Part shown: piece by piece, positions 1 through 12,655 of the stretch
Layout: every line of letters begins with the position of its first letter
Position numbering within the stretch: position 1 is the stretch's first letter
Assembly (NCBI GenBank): GCA_963969395.1
Contig: OZ017797.1
Span: forward strand, 28,768,001 to 28,832,000
Source: Pseudoscleropodium purum
Taxonomy: Eukaryota; Streptophyta; Bryopsida; Hypnales; Brachytheciaceae
Direction: 5' to 3'
DNA: 64,000 nt
Notes under the pieces: generated by a model
Told to the model about the DNA's origin: nothing
The model's database searches: none
What the model saw: the letters and a program-made list of their open reading frames with translations, nothing else
Made by a program: the position numbers and the translations under genes

Positions 1-35
1 TAAAGAATGAAAAATAGAGAATACAATGGAACTAC

Positions 36-2779
36 CTTGACTTCTCCAACTTCAGAAATGTCAGACACATGAGTTCCTCCACAAGGGCATCCTGGATTTT
101 CACCCAAGCAAACGATCCGTGGGCAACTGTCCTGCACCGTTCGAACCCTAAAATTATCAGCGCCAAACTCAAAATCGGTCGCTTGGAAATTCAGCAACAA
201 TCACATTTCATGTACGAATATAACAAACCTTAGCAATGTAATCAGGCAGACTTCCACCACATAAAGCTGCTGCTTCTGAATAGGGTGCAATCATCGCTCG
301 TACCTGCAGAGACTTTCGTAAGGCTAACTTGCAGAGAATTGTTCATTCCTTGGTAATTCAACGAGATGCATCTGAAAACAAGTCTACTAGACTCAAAGTC
401 TCATTGTTTAATGTACCTGACCGCCCAACACAACTTGTCGATTCACTTCAGCTTCCAAAGCAATCCGCTTGTTCTCTAAATTGTTTGATGGTATTGCTCC
501 CTTGTACTCTACAAAAGGGCTGCAGGGCAACATCACGTCATCCAAAATTTGAGTCATCTCAAAAATAAGCAAACATAAACACCCAATTGCAGCAGTAATA
601 ACAAGTAAAATAGAAATCGATTCAAACAGGTTAACCATTGGAAGCTTATAGTCAATAATAGTGACTTTCAAAATCTGAAAATATATGCTAAAAAATGCAA
701 GGTATGGTTTCTTCTTTCTATTGGTGCAGTTTGTTACCTACCATGAAGCTTTCAACTCCCATAGATACGGAAGTGTCGCTTTTAGCCGTTTTGGTCACAA
801 AGAGAATCGAAAAACATACCTTTCAGGAAAATGATGGCCCTTTCCTGCCTCCAGCGATCCGAGTCCGATAAATCTCATACATGCATCAAGGAGATGACCG
901 GCTGTATGCAATCTGTCCCTCCGAAGAATCACCGACGACTCTTATGAGTCATGATACTTTCAAAATACAAAATTTCCTTATAAAAGAATAAATGAATAAC
1001 AGATCATAACAAAAATATTCCCTCAATCTTGCTCAACATCCCATGTCACAAACAATTGGGTAGATTAATAAACCTGGAATTGAGTGATCGCCGAGCACTG
1101 TCTACAACAACTTTGACTCCATCTCCAGGATTGAAACCAGTTGCCTCTGCCCCAATTGCATGATCGTATTTTCCATAGTGGTATACCTGCGGATGCAAAA
1201 ACATCTGAAAGGATTAGAATTTATAATACAAATGCAGGATTTAGAAGCAAATGTGGCAGTCTCACTGTTGAGGAGAATTAGAACGCATAACGATATCCCT
1301 GCATGACTGTATTTCAACCCGCTAAATATCTGATTCAGAAGATCTAAAAACTCTAATCTAGAAGATATGCAATCAATGCTGTTGATGGTTGAAGAGCAGT
1401 GCTGAGTACTGAAGTCTGATTTTTTTTATTGTAGTGATCTATTAGCATACTCAAAATCAAAAGCTAAAAATTTGAGGGTAAGACGGACAGAAAATAATCT
1501 TCAAGAGCGTACGATTGGATTTCGCAAATTAGGCACCAAAGGATCCTCCACTTGGATTTGGAACCTCCAATTGGATTTTGGTTGTATGTTCATATTACAA
1601 TATAATGTTAGGTGATGGCAATCAAAGACACGGTTATCAAAAATTATTTACAAATTAACACACAGAGCCGCCCAATGATTCATATCATCAATGAAGGCCT
1701 CAGAACTTACCACGCCAGATTTCGCACGAACATCCGTGACCCAGAACTTGATGGTTCCATCTACTGTTTCAATAGCACCAGTGTCAAATGGTTGCCCCCC
1801 GCCTTGGGGATACAATATCGTCTGATCCAACACCACTGCCACCCGCTCTCCTTCCTGAACTCAACCAGAAACAACAAAACCATGATATCAAATAAGAAGG
1901 CTGCTTATGCTCAAAAGACCTCGCTCACACAATAGAGTTATTATAAAGTCTCACCCTGGTGTTTCCACTTTCACCTCCTGGAATGGAGTGTAATTGAAAA
2001 ATTTGCACTTTGCAAAACCCTAAGACCCTAAACCCTAAAAATCCTTCCTCCACATAAGTAAGATTTCAATCAAATCCAAAATATTTAGACTCAAATGCTG
2101 ATAGTCATTAACTCATCGTTTATTCCTTGAACAAACGACAGTCATAAACACCAGATCTGCCTGTATGTCGGTATCCTTTTTAGCGGATATGAGTTTATGA
2201 CTATCGTTGGTGCTCGTTCGAGTGGTGAAAATGAATAGGATTAAAAGTGGCATAAATCCGTTCTCTCATTTAAAGATTGGGTTGAATTCAGGGTAAGCTC
2301 AAATTAAATCCTTTCTGGTAAGCTCTCAAGGTTCACCTTTGTATTTCATCCGATCATTCTTCAACTAGGTCAAAAACTGGATGGAGTCAGGTCCTCCGAC
2401 CGTAAATTCCACACATGCCAATCTAGAGAACAACATCTTAAAGCTTACAAAGATCATCATCCTAACATATCCGCTGAAAAGGATACCGACATGCAAGATC
2501 TGCTGTTTCTGAACCCTCAAACCCTAATTCACTAAATCATAGTAAACTAGGCTTGCTACCACCAGCAAAACAAGAAGCTACGAGCGCCCGCACAATCATT
2601 GCAAAACAAACCATACGCCATGTCTGAAGAAAGTCCAAAACCGAAAACATGGCAGTTGGTAATTGTGAAAGCACCGTGATGACAGAGAGCACAGTCGCGG
2701 TGGACTGCAGCTTCCACATGTGGTCGAAGTAGGCCAATTGGGTGGGAGGAAGAGCTCCATCAGCAGCGGCAGAACCCAT
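36..2779 (-). CDS. AlaX-type alanyl-tRNA editing domain protein, seven exons, 3' end cut by window edge
   Basis: This is a free-standing homologue of the alanyl-tRNA synthetase editing domain, which hydrolyses mischarged tRNA-Ala (Ser or Gly on tRNA-Ala). I read exons on the minus strand at 2779-2675, 1854-1711, 1186-1074, 912-820, 519-417, 303-229 and 131-36. All phases join, giving 243 residues so far. Exon 1 starts with MGSAAADGALPP and includes MWKLQSTATVLS. Exon 2 has the family signature LYPQGGGQPFDTG. The zinc-site HxxxH appears as HTAGHLLDACM in exon 4, and the CxxxH half as PCGGTHVSDISE in exon 7. Plant relatives are about 250-260 residues, so only a short last exon should lie beyond position 1. 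All metal ligands are present, so it looks functional. The exon 1 donor (ACG before GTGCTT) is the least certain border; the rest are canonical. Confidence 0.88.
2142..2512. mobile_element. MITE-like element with ~48-bp terminal inverted repeats in intron 1 of the AlaX gene
   Basis: The arm at about 2142-2191 (contains TGTCGGTATCCTTTTTAGCG) is repeated in inverted orientation at about 2463-2512, with few mismatches. The interior of about 270 bp has no coding potential. The element lies wholly within the first intron. I could not fix a target-site duplication. Runs of AAACCCTAA-like sequence flank it on both sides, near 2020-2040 and 2513-2530. Confidence 0.6.
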
Positions 2780-5700
2780 AGCCTTCGGCCAAAATCAAAT
2801 CAAAGGCTCGGCAGCAACAGTGAGAGTCTGCTTACACAGTTCACAATTTCAGCCACCAGGCTCTGTTGTTTGATAGTCTCCAGTAAGTCGGTCTGCCCTT
2901 TCAGACTTTGAGTCCCAGAATTTCTCCTCAGAAGAGAAGAGTACCTCCCAGAAGGATGCTACAGTAGTTAAGGCCAAAAAGTGGCTGATGAATGACTTTC
3001 AAGATTAGTGTAGAAATGAAGAATGAGCACCTCATAAGTTAAATTAGATCATTTTTGACAAAATACTTTGGTAATGGGTGTTGTCCTTTCACTGAGAATG
3101 CACTCAAGCAACTTCCAAAAAAAATATTGGATGAAAAAACATTTTCTTTCATCTTACAATCTTAGATGAAGTCATCCATCAGCTATTTAGTGTCCATGGC
3201 ATCTTCCTAGGGTTAACCTTGAAAGGATGGGCTTTGAACCACGGAGTTCAATATCAAAAATCCTTTCAACTTTGTATGTTCCCATGTTGTGACTATTTAT
3301 GTTTGAAATTTATTGTGTTTATTTTGAAAGATGAAAACACATGTCTTCTATAAGCTATAAAATTTTCACTGTAAATTTGAAATAACTACGAATTATTTAA
3401 AGAAAAAAGTAAAGAAAATGTTCTCAAACACAAAAAATGCACAAAATATCTGAAAATTTCCCCATGCTTGTATACAGTAGTATATAATATCATGAAGTAA
3501 AAATATTTATCATGTCCATCTATAATTAGAAAATTGAAAAACCATGGTTATAGGTCCATAGTTAAATTGCAATTACATTCTCAATATTAGAAATTTTTCA
3601 AACTTTTGATTTGGATTAAAAAAAAAAAAACTTTATTACCTTCATTATCTTCATTTCATTACATGGGAATAAATTCAAAAAGATATTTTTTTATCAAAAA
3701 TTTAGATCAAGACCATAGAGTTTGAAATTGCCACCTAAATGTACTACATTGATCCATGGATTGAGTATCTTCTTATGTAGAAAAGTCAAAATATACTATT
3801 ATCAAGGCTTCTTTGCAACTCAAGCAATTTTTGGCCTAATAATTATTTAAAGTGTAAAAAAACGATTAGGCAATCCAAAAAGTAATATATTAAAATCAAT
3901 CAATTTTAAAATATTATTAAAATATAATTAGGCATTCATCAAGTTATTAGAAGCTACATATTGTATAAATAGTTTGATAACTGCATAAGTCAACTCATAA
4001 TTATTGCAACTACTCATAGTTATGCAAACATTAAGACGTTATGATTGAACTATGCATCTTGTTGAATATTATTTTTGTTGAATTATTGAATTAATAATTT
4101 GAGATGCCAGAACATAGTACCATCTAAGTTGAATTTCTATAGCTTAGGCAATCTTAATAGAGAGAGACATATAATTATAATATTTTTTTGACCAAAAATT
4201 TCCAAAAATTTAGGCACCCTTTTAATTATTATTTTTTGACCAAGGTGTTAGGAAGCTATGGTATGAATAAATATTCCAACTTCATTCACTAAAAAAATGC
4301 ATTCAAGCAACTACCTAAAAAAAAGAGTGAAAAATGTTTTTTTTTATCTGAGAAGCCTCTTTAAAGTCATTTAAAAGAGAAAATACATTCTCTCAAGCAT
4401 TTCATGGAAGAATTTCTAATACTCATTTTCAAAGAATGATTTTAGATTTATTTTTCTATATATTTTTCTGGATTTCCTACATAAGAAAATTGAAAATCAA
4501 TAGATTATTGTCATTGTATAGTGTATATTGGCAACATTGATTGCTCCTTTATTTTAACCCTTAAATGACATTCCCTTGCATTAATAAACATTCTAAAGGG
4601 GAATTACAAATCTTCTTGGAGCAAAACACAAGATTTGTTGTTTGTCCAAAGTTTGTGAGGTCAAGGCATGCCAAAGTGAACCATGTTATAACTTTACAAC
4701 CTAAATGTAATGCTTGGCAAGTCATATTTACTATAGAAATAAATTCAATTGATTGAAACATTCCAAAATAATCCAAAATCTCCTTATTGTCAACAATTCT
4801 TTAAAAACCAAGTCCAAGGGATTTAGCTTGTTGCTTAAAGGTTTATTTGAATTTTAGACACAAAATTTTTATTTTTGTTTGAAACCAATTATTGAAATAA
4901 AGCTTATGAAGGCTAATTTTGCTTCAATTTGAAAATTTGAAAAATTCCATAAATATTTTATTGCAATTTTAACTTATCCTAGAGTGTTAAATTTCTAAAT
5001 TTAGAATGATAAGATAAATTAATTTACACAACAATGTTCTAAATTTGTAATAAGCATGTACAAAGAATTTTTCAGATTTTGTAAGCTTATTTTATATATT
5101 TTATATGAATTTCTTAATGCTTTCTTCAAAAATTCAAGACAATTTTTAAAAAAAAATGTTTTTTCTACTTATAGAAGACATGTATTCTCATCTCCGAAAA
5201 TCCAAAAATTAAAATTTTCATTCATAGGAAGTAACAAAATGGGAACATATAGATTGACAAATGCTCAAACCCAACCCAACTACGTGATCATAGGCCCAAC
5301 ATTTTAAGGTTAATAATTTTCTTCAAAGTCATTTAACAAACACTTTTAGTCTTCAATCTTCTTCCTAGAATGATATCATAAAATGCTTGACTTTTGCACA
5401 CTTGCTATGCTTCCATTGACTATAGCACCCTTGTCTCAAGTTTATAATATAATATTAGACATTTAATAGAATAAAGTGTAACTACACTCTAATCTTCTTA
5501 ATTTTCTTGCTTGGATGATATAGTCATATTAAAAGTCATGTAGTTTGAATGTGAGACAAGTGTACTGCAATCTATAGTAGTTCAACAAGTGTGCAAGATA
5601 TTCAAGATTGATATTGAAAAGAGGGCTATAACTTAGTTAACCCTTAAATGATGAGCTAATCACAATGGAAATCATATATTTTGGTATCGTGTGAATTGTT

Positions 5701-5870
5701 GACTTAAAGAAATGCAAAAGCACTCACTGGAAGTCAAACTATTATAGTTGACCTCTCCTTTTCATAGAGAATTCTAAGAATGAATAGATGCACTTCTATC
5801 CTATATGGAGAGATTCTTAGTCAATCATCAACTTAAAAACTTCTGCCTTGTTGTTTACAGGTTAAAGAGG
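2780..5870. other. AT-rich intergenic DNA with fragments of a dispersed repeat
   Basis: I see no credible gene; the reading frames at 4561-4776 and 5056-5307 are short and of AT-rich composition. About 2950-3100 resembles 22500-22640. About 4840-5310 resembles 7850-8400 and 22860-23345. The stretch near 3335-3375 carries part of the same repeat in inverted orientation. Confidence 0.5.
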
Positions 5871-5871
5871 T

Positions 5872-6040
5872 CTCAGTGTACCTCGAAACTGCATTTCTGA
5901 ACTCTGTAAGGATGGGCCTGTGACCAGGAGAAACGTTGTGATGCTCAGACCAACAGGCAAATAGTTGAAAGCCTTCAACTATTTCAGAGCACTTGAATTG
6001 GCAAGCACCCTCCGTCCTGTCGAACTCAGTCTACGGCAGA
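5872..6040 (-). other. Coding-like island, possible exon of unknown gene
   Basis: Between an acceptor-like AG near 6036 and a donor-like GT near 5871, one minus-strand frame is open and of protein-like composition, including CQFKCSEIVEGFQLFACWS and GHRPILTEFRNAVSRYT. The GC content is above that of the AT-rich surroundings. I do not recognise a family. It may be one exon of the same minus-strand gene as the island at 6340-6660. Confidence 0.3.
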
Positions 6041-6339
6041 TGCTCCAACTGCAAATTAAAATTAGCCTTTGGATGGATGCGTAAGCTAGTACACGGATCT
6101 CACTGAGGACGGAGGATTGAAATCGAAATCAAAACTCATGGTGACTCCCGATCGAACTGTGTCGTGGTGCGCGCGTCCTCCGTCGGTCTGTCCTGTGGTT
6201 GTTGGTTTCGGTCTTTGGTGTCTTGTTCCGATCCCCGCCAGGCCCACTTGCAATGAAATCTCGTTTGATTTGTGTCAAAAAAAAATCCGAAAAATCATGG
6301 TGACAAAAGAATAGCTCGGTCACCTTGGACGTACGCTTA

Positions 6340-6660
6340 CTAGCGAAAAGAAATTCGATTGTTTTGAACATGGGCTTGATTGTTGCAGTTGAGGTGTGGC
6401 GGATGGCCTTCAATGCGCGCATGGTCCGGCAGCATCAAACAAATTCCAAGCTCTAGTATGCCTATGTTCGCATTGTACCATACTGTAGTGACAATGAACA
6501 ATGCGACAATGAGGCCATGCCGGAGGCCCCGTCCTTTCTCAATCATCGTGGTCACCGTTTCAACACGCTTGGTGGAGACTGACCCGAAAACCACCTCCAG
6601 GACGTGCTGCTTCTGGAGCCTTATGGCAATGCGCACAGCCGCAGTCTGGAATTCATTGGG
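6340..6660 (-). other. Coding-like island with a hydrophobic segment, unknown gene or relic
   Basis: A 98-codon minus-strand frame (6636-6340) reads through a GC-richer patch. It contains IRLQKQHVLEVVFGSVSTKR followed by a probable membrane segment, HGLIVALFIVTTVWYNANIG. The plus strand is also open over most of the same bases, so the strand is not certain. The frame stays open upstream to about 6660. No family was recognised. It could be an exon, or the remnant of a small membrane protein gene. Confidence 0.3.
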
Positions 6661-6679
6661 TGAATTGGAATGCTAATTC

Positions 6680-9090
6680 CGAATTCCGAAGGCCGGACGC
6701 TTCAAACAGAGACATCAGGCCAATTTGTTGTGTATGAGACTTGAAATTCTCACTTGTGATTGGACAAATAGCTGAAATTTGTGCAATTGAACTCAAGAGG
6801 AATGGTTTAGCCTCTCGGTGTAAAGTGTCTCTAATAATGCTATTTCCATTCTTTGTTTTGTTTTCCATTTGTCAAAAAGAAGCTAAACTTTATATTTGAA
6901 CGTAACATTGTTAACCAAATTAAACCATTCCCACTTGAAGATTGGGATAATTTCTCTTTGGATTTCCTAAGGGTAAATTTAGTTTAATCTTTGAAGAGTC
7001 ATTGGCTTAGCTAGGAAGTTGCAACGTTAGGCATTCCTACTTCTTGGGAGAGCAAAATGAACCCCTTCAACATTAGTTTATAATGTTGTAGATCCCCCCT
7101 AGTATACAAGTAGGAAGAAAATAACTCTTTTTTGATAAATGATTCAATTTATTCATTTATGAATTCATGATTGCTTAAGGTAGGTCCAAATGCCATGAAA
7201 TAAAGTCTGGGTACCCCTCTTCGCAAAGAGCTTTTCAATAGTATGAAGAAGGCTACCAAAAGATGTACAAAGATCTCACCATAAGTTAACAATCAAATAA
7301 ACAAAACAAACAAATTGCTCATTTAAGGTATATTAGTGTCCCATGTGTTGTTGCCATAGTCCAAATGTAAGTGAAAATAATTTTCTCGTTTTTTAATTCA
7401 TAAAAACTTTGAAAATTCATACTCTTGATTCACACCATAGGTTCAAACTTCACGAAACAAAGTCTTTGCACCCCTCCTCGTCAAAAGCTTTTTAACGGTA
7501 CCAAAAACATGATTGAAAGACAAACAATTCAAAAGATCTCAATGTAACAAACAAAACAAAACAAACAACCTAACTTAAGATATGGATTGGTAGATCATTT
7601 CCATTGAGCTTCCTCTTTGTAAGTTGTGATAATCTATATGGCCATAGAAATTGTGAAGGTACATTTATCCTATATTGCTAACATGGACAAAAAAAATTGT
7701 CTTTTTGACAAATAGAAAGCTTTATAGGGGATAGAGAACAATTGTTTTTTTATCGAAACGTTTTTGATTCATTAGAAAGAGTGGCATACAAATGCGGGCA
7801 CAAAAAACTCAATGAATGATGATAGAATATTATTCAAGAAATATTGATTCTTGACATATGAATCACGTTGTAGAATATGTTGGCAATTTGTACACATTTT
7901 GGACTTGAATTCAAGTCATAAAAATGATCTTTTGTGAATTTGAGACCAACTCTTGAAATGAAATTTATCAAGTCTAATTATAATCCAATTTGAAAGGAAA
8001 AAATTTGAGTATTTGAAGAATTCTAAAATTTGAATATTTAATTGCGACTAAAATTTTAAATTCAATTACCATGGAATGTTGATTTTCTAATTTTAGAATG
8101 ATATGATAGTAAATTTTTTTCTTTATGATGGTTTATACTATAATTTATATCTAAGAAAAAAATTCATATTTTTAAAACATAATTTTTGTTTGATATGAAT
8201 TATTTGCACTTTATTCAAAAATTATAATAATTCCAAAATTTCACAAAAATATCTGGAATTTTTATGGCTTATAGAAGATGTGTAATCACATCTCTAAATA
8301 ATAAATACAGAGTAGAATTTCATTCATTGACAGTTTCAAAATGCAAGCATTTAAAGGAAAAAAATTGAAATTTAAAAAAGGGATCATAGGCTAGTTCTAT
8401 TAGGATTAAGTAGTTTTGGACCAAATTGGCTACAATATAGGATAGCTTAAGGTATACAACCTATTTCCAACAATATAAAGTGTTTTAGTATATTTCTAAT
8501 TGAGCGATGGAAGAAATAATTTTCTTTAGTCAAAGAATAGTAATAATAAAGATTGCACTATTTTTTGCTAATTTTTCATTAAGTTTGAAATTTGTAGAAA
8601 TTAAGGAAGTGTAGATTATAATCTAACTTGTTTAATTGTTCTTGATGTATATGTGAACCTATTTCTAAGAAGTACAAAACTAAAAACTAATCTTAGCAAC
8701 TTCATTAGATGTCAATGTACAAATGTGCTATTGTGTACTAATAATGAAGGTCCTAAGACCACATCGTATTCCCTTCATTTGCAAAAATAGATTATTTTAT
8801 CTTATGCAAATGGGATCTTGGTCATGGTTGTCACATTGAACAGATTACTATTCATTTCACGTCCTATAGGACAAGTTACTATTCATCAGATGTACGTTTG
8901 TTGCAGTTCCGTACTTCATTAAAACTTATGGTCTATCGGGAACCATACTGCATATGCATTGCAATTAATAGTGTTGCAAACTTGTTGCAAAAGTCTTGAA
9001 CACTGACGGAAGCATTGCGTATCTGTGCATAAACTCAAATAGCTGCAAACTAATACATTACACATGCAATGCTGTACTAAACCATTGACG
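6680..9090. repeat. AT-rich intergenic DNA with a diverged tandem duplication and a dispersed repeat
   Basis: About 7135-7325 and 7380-7585 are two diverged copies of one sequence in the same orientation; both end in a run of AAACAAACAAAC type. About 7850-8400 belongs to the dispersed family also found near 4840 and 22860. I see no gene here. Confidence 0.45.
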
Positions 9091-9094
9091 TCAA

Positions 9095-9265
9095 TTGAAA
9101 TCGTGAAATTGGCGATATTCTATTGTTGGTGCGGTTCAAGACGCGTGCCCTGAATCCAAATTGTATACCAGTCCTACTTTGTTGCCTGAAATTAGACCTT
9201 TGTGAAGTTGTATGTCACAATTTTTGGCTGTGTGAATATCGCCAATTTGACGGAATTTACGTTGC
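9095..9265. mobile_element. Short TIR element, copy A of a family
   Basis: The ends form imperfect inverted repeats that share AAATTGGCGATATTC: left at about 9095-9120 and right, inverted, at about 9238-9265. The interior (about 9130-9170, TTGTATACCAGTC) matches the interior of the element at 50008-50183. It lies immediately upstream of the polyketide synthase exon, where the missing first exon would be expected. Confidence 0.5.
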
Positions 9266-9389
9266 ATTGCACCCAATAAATTCCAGTCATACTTCAACCT
9301 TCCGTTGTTCGAACTAGTTTTATATGGAAGCAAATTAATCTAGTACCCGGTCGTGACCATGCTAAATAATGTACAATTGATTTGATCAG

Positions 9390-10732
9390 GTCAAACCTCC
9401 GGCATTTTGAAGAAAAACATGGTCGTGAGGTTTACGCGGACCCCGTCCTGACGACATACGGCGCGCCTTCTCTCGACAAGCGGCTCGCCTTGTCCGCCCC
9501 GGAAGCCGTGAAACTAGGCATAATGGCGGCCGAGCGCGCGATCCGCAACTGGGGCGGCGACAAGTCCCAAATCACGCACCTGATCACATATTCGACCTCC
9601 GGCATAACGTTCCCCGCGTTGGACATGCAGCTCCTCAAGGCCTTGGGCCTTGCCCCGAGCGTGAAGCACTTCTGGGTGTCGCTCATGGGGTGCCAAGCGG
9701 GGCTGATTGGCCTCCGCACGGCGGCGGAAATCGCCCAAGCGGACGCGGCGTTTCGGGTCCTGGTGGTGTGTGTGGAAGTCAACTCGGTGCAAGCACAGCC
9801 GCTCAATCCCGACCAGTTGAAGGATTTGAACAACCATGTTGTCACGATCATCTTCGGAGACGGCGCGGCAGGGGTGGTGGTGGGCATGGAGCCAAAGGAG
9901 CATGAGACGCCAATCTTTGAAGTCGACCGGTGTCAGACGTCGTATATCCCAAACACCGATCACTTCATCATGGTATGGATTCATTCTTGAATACATTCTG
10001 TTGTGGATCAATCGGTATCATACGAGAACGAAGCTTGTCGCATTGCAAGGACACCAGAAAAATGTCATCAGCAAGCTAGCTGCAAGGTTTCATTGGAGAA
10101 GATGTTTGAATGTCGTCAGGGTTTAGCAAGAACAAACGTGAGAAGGTGACGGAATATGAAGCTGTGACATAGTTTGCATTCAAATTTAATTGAAGAGATT
10201 AGAATTCTGGAGCGTGTTTGCTTGTCTACTCTAGCTCTAGCTAGGTGTAGGTTAGCGAGTTTGGTTATAATTTCTATAATATTCAAGCCTCATATATATC
10301 CCTTTCGATCCTTGTTTACTTGGAAATGTGATTCGATTACGCCATCGGTCACTGATTTATTCTTAATCACTCCCGGAATATACATGCCTGGCATGGGATC
10401 TACGTATATACGTGCAGTCTACGTGCATCGATCTCAGTTACTAATTTCTTATTGTCACACAAGCTAATGTCAATTCTCCTGCGAACCTCTTTAAGTTAAT
10501 ACGTACTTGCATTGCAGGCCAAAATTTCGCAGTCTGGTCTCGTGACCACTCTCAACAAAAACGTGCCTGCAGTTGTGGGTCAGAACTCTGGAAAGTTCGT
10601 TCAGCAGCTGCTTCAAGGGACGCATCTCAATTTCGATTCCGTCAACTGGGCTATCCATCCCGGTGGGAAAGCAGTGGTGGATGCTGTGGAGAAAGGGTGC
10701 AACCTCTCGCCAGAGCAACTACAATGCACGAG
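9390..10732 (+). pseudogene. Type III polyketide synthase (chalcone synthase superfamily), partial: first and last exons not found
   Basis: Two GC-rich exons, 9390-9972 and 10518-10732, join in phase (ATG|GTATGG donor, TTGCAG|GCC acceptor) and give about 265 residues against about 390 for the family. The catalytic Cys lies in LMGCQAGLIGLRTAAEIAQA. FGDGAAGVVVG is the conserved core loop, and WAIHPGGKAVVDAVEKG carries the catalytic His. The exon opens near the conserved first-intron position of chalcone synthases, so about 60 N-terminal residues should come from an upstream exon that I cannot see. The second exon ends in CTR at a donor (AG|GTACGT). The final exon, with the catalytic Asn (GNMSS-type motif) and the C-terminal fold, is absent from the next kilobase and beyond. 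There are no internal stops. It is either a fragment or a gene with distant exons; substrate unknown. Confidence 0.7.
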
Positions 10733-12339
10733 GTACGTGGCCACGGTTGCTAACTTAATATGTTGGGTGTGCAGCTACACTAATTTGTCCTTACAGTGTG
10801 ATACTAAACTAATCACCAATTAATTAGTGCAGGCTAAAATATTATTGTTTTGCACTAATTTAAAAAAAAAAAAAATTTGTGGTGACATTAACCCCTAAAC
10901 GCCTCAATCCTTTTTTTATTATTTGCACATTTAGGCTTATATCTTCTTACAAAAATATCATTTACTGCAATTTCAAGAATTTTTTTCATAAATGAAGGTT
11001 TTCTCTTCAAGATTCAAGTTTTAGATTGGATGAATGAAAAGTTTGCTACACAATACATCACCTGGAAGCACTCTGTTCATTGTTCTGAATATAGACGTCC
11101 GAGTGCTTCAGGGTTGATTTTGTGGGTGATGCCAATTCCCCCTCACTAAGATATACAAATCACGGAAGGTGTATTTTTCGACTGGGGGTAATTTCAGTAG
11201 TGTCAGATTGTGTTGAATTTTTAGCATGTGAACATTTTTTACTTTTTTTTATAACAAATGAGACGGAATTTCTATGTAAACATATATATTCCAATATTGT
11301 GTTGAGCAATATCAGTTAATCATAATTGAACACTGTATCCCATTTGTTTGATTCCGTTTCATGTGTTTTTAATACAAAACAAAAAAAGACACTGTCTGTC
11401 CAGCCCGAAGTTAGGATTGGTTCATGGGTTTCTTCACAAATTAATGCATTGCTCTCAAATTTAACTGGGGCCCAAGTATCTTGGGCAAGAATATGTATGA
11501 TACATTAGCAAAAAATTCAAGCTTTAGGAGGGTTGTTTGATTGCATGAAAATGTGCAATTGTAGAAAATATCAACCAAAGTTGGCTCATAGAGGATCTTG
11601 TCAATGAAAGTCAGTTTGTGTGTCCTATTGGCTTTTTGATTATAAATTCATTTTTTAATATTTTTCAAAAAAAATTTAAATTTAAAAATTTTCACTTTAC
11701 TTGCACATGCACCAAAAGTTAAAAAATATTCCGTAGGGCCTAGACTTTCTTTAATGATGTAACTAGAAATTGCTTTGTTCCATTAATAGTGGGAGTGAAA
11801 AATTAGCAATACCTACAAATTGGGGTAACTACAGAATTTTGTTTTGTGGAATTTATATAATATTTTACATTATTTTAATGATTTTTAAATAGTATGAATT
11901 GGTGCCACACTTATTAATATCTAATAGGACAGATCAAGCTAAAGGTTCTAACTATTTTCTAAGTCCCAAGTCCCATTAAATTTTCAAATTTGATTAGTAG
12001 AGAGTTGAAAATTGGGATTTGGAACTTTATACTAAGTTCCAAATTGTAAAATCTAGTTTATTTAAATTGTCTACTAGCATGACAATGCTTTGGGGATTCA
12101 AAGAGTTTTAACATTAGTCAAGGAGTTAGAATTTGGAACAAGAATTGAGATTCTATATTAGAATTTATATAATTAAGACTTGAAATACAAAAAGAACCTT
12201 AATGTAAAAACCAACTCTATTAGAAATTATCTTGCTTATCTACTTTCTTAGGAATGGAAGAATTTAAAATGTCCCTTGTATATAATACTCTCAAATATAA
12301 TGGTATTGTATTCACATCAAACATTCATTATGGCACCTA
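10733..12339. other. AT-rich intergenic DNA
   Basis: I searched this stretch for the missing last exon of the polyketide synthase and found no match in any frame. The short frames at 11122-11319 and 11326-11508 look like chance. Nothing else is supported. Confidence 0.5.
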
Positions 12340-12655
12340 TATGGCAAATTTCATTAAAATGGCAGTATTTCATTAATTTCGCACTTTCAACAGTTTCAAA
12401 CTACGTAGTTTGAACCATTTCTTTTGTACTAGAATCTATATCAATACTAGATTTCTGAAATCTACATGCCTCCTAGTTATTTGAAATCTACACTATTCCT
12501 AGATTTTTTAGACTACTCAATCTAATATCTATATTAGTCACAAATTTCTAAAATCTAAAAGTGACCTAGATGTTAGCAATGTATACTTGTCCTAGATACG
12601 AAGGTGTGCAAATGGCATATGGAATACCACCATTTTAACGAAATTTGCCATCTAT
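12340..12655. mobile_element. Short TIR element, copy B of the family at 9.1 and 50.0 kb
   Basis: The left end (ATGGCAAATTTCATTAAAAT, about 12340-12370) is inverted at the right end (about 12620-12655) with only a few mismatches over about 30 bp. The interior has the same order of motifs as the other copies, a GTTTCAAACTACG-like palindrome followed by a TAGATTTC-containing stretch. No open reading frame. Confidence 0.6.

Noticed and set aside
700..790. Possible extra small exon of the AlaX gene near 740-780
   Set aside because: It can be spliced in phase, but the adjoining exons join directly to the conserved HFPE-PFVEYKG sequence, so it is best left as intron.
2010..2530. AAACCCTAA runs as interstitial telomere repeats
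   Set aside because: Only one to three imperfect units; such words are common in plant promoters and introns.
9432..10011. Minus-strand open frames of 151 and 165 codons opposite the polyketide synthase exon
   Set aside because: They are shadows of a GC-rich coding exon; the plus strand carries the conserved synthase motifs.
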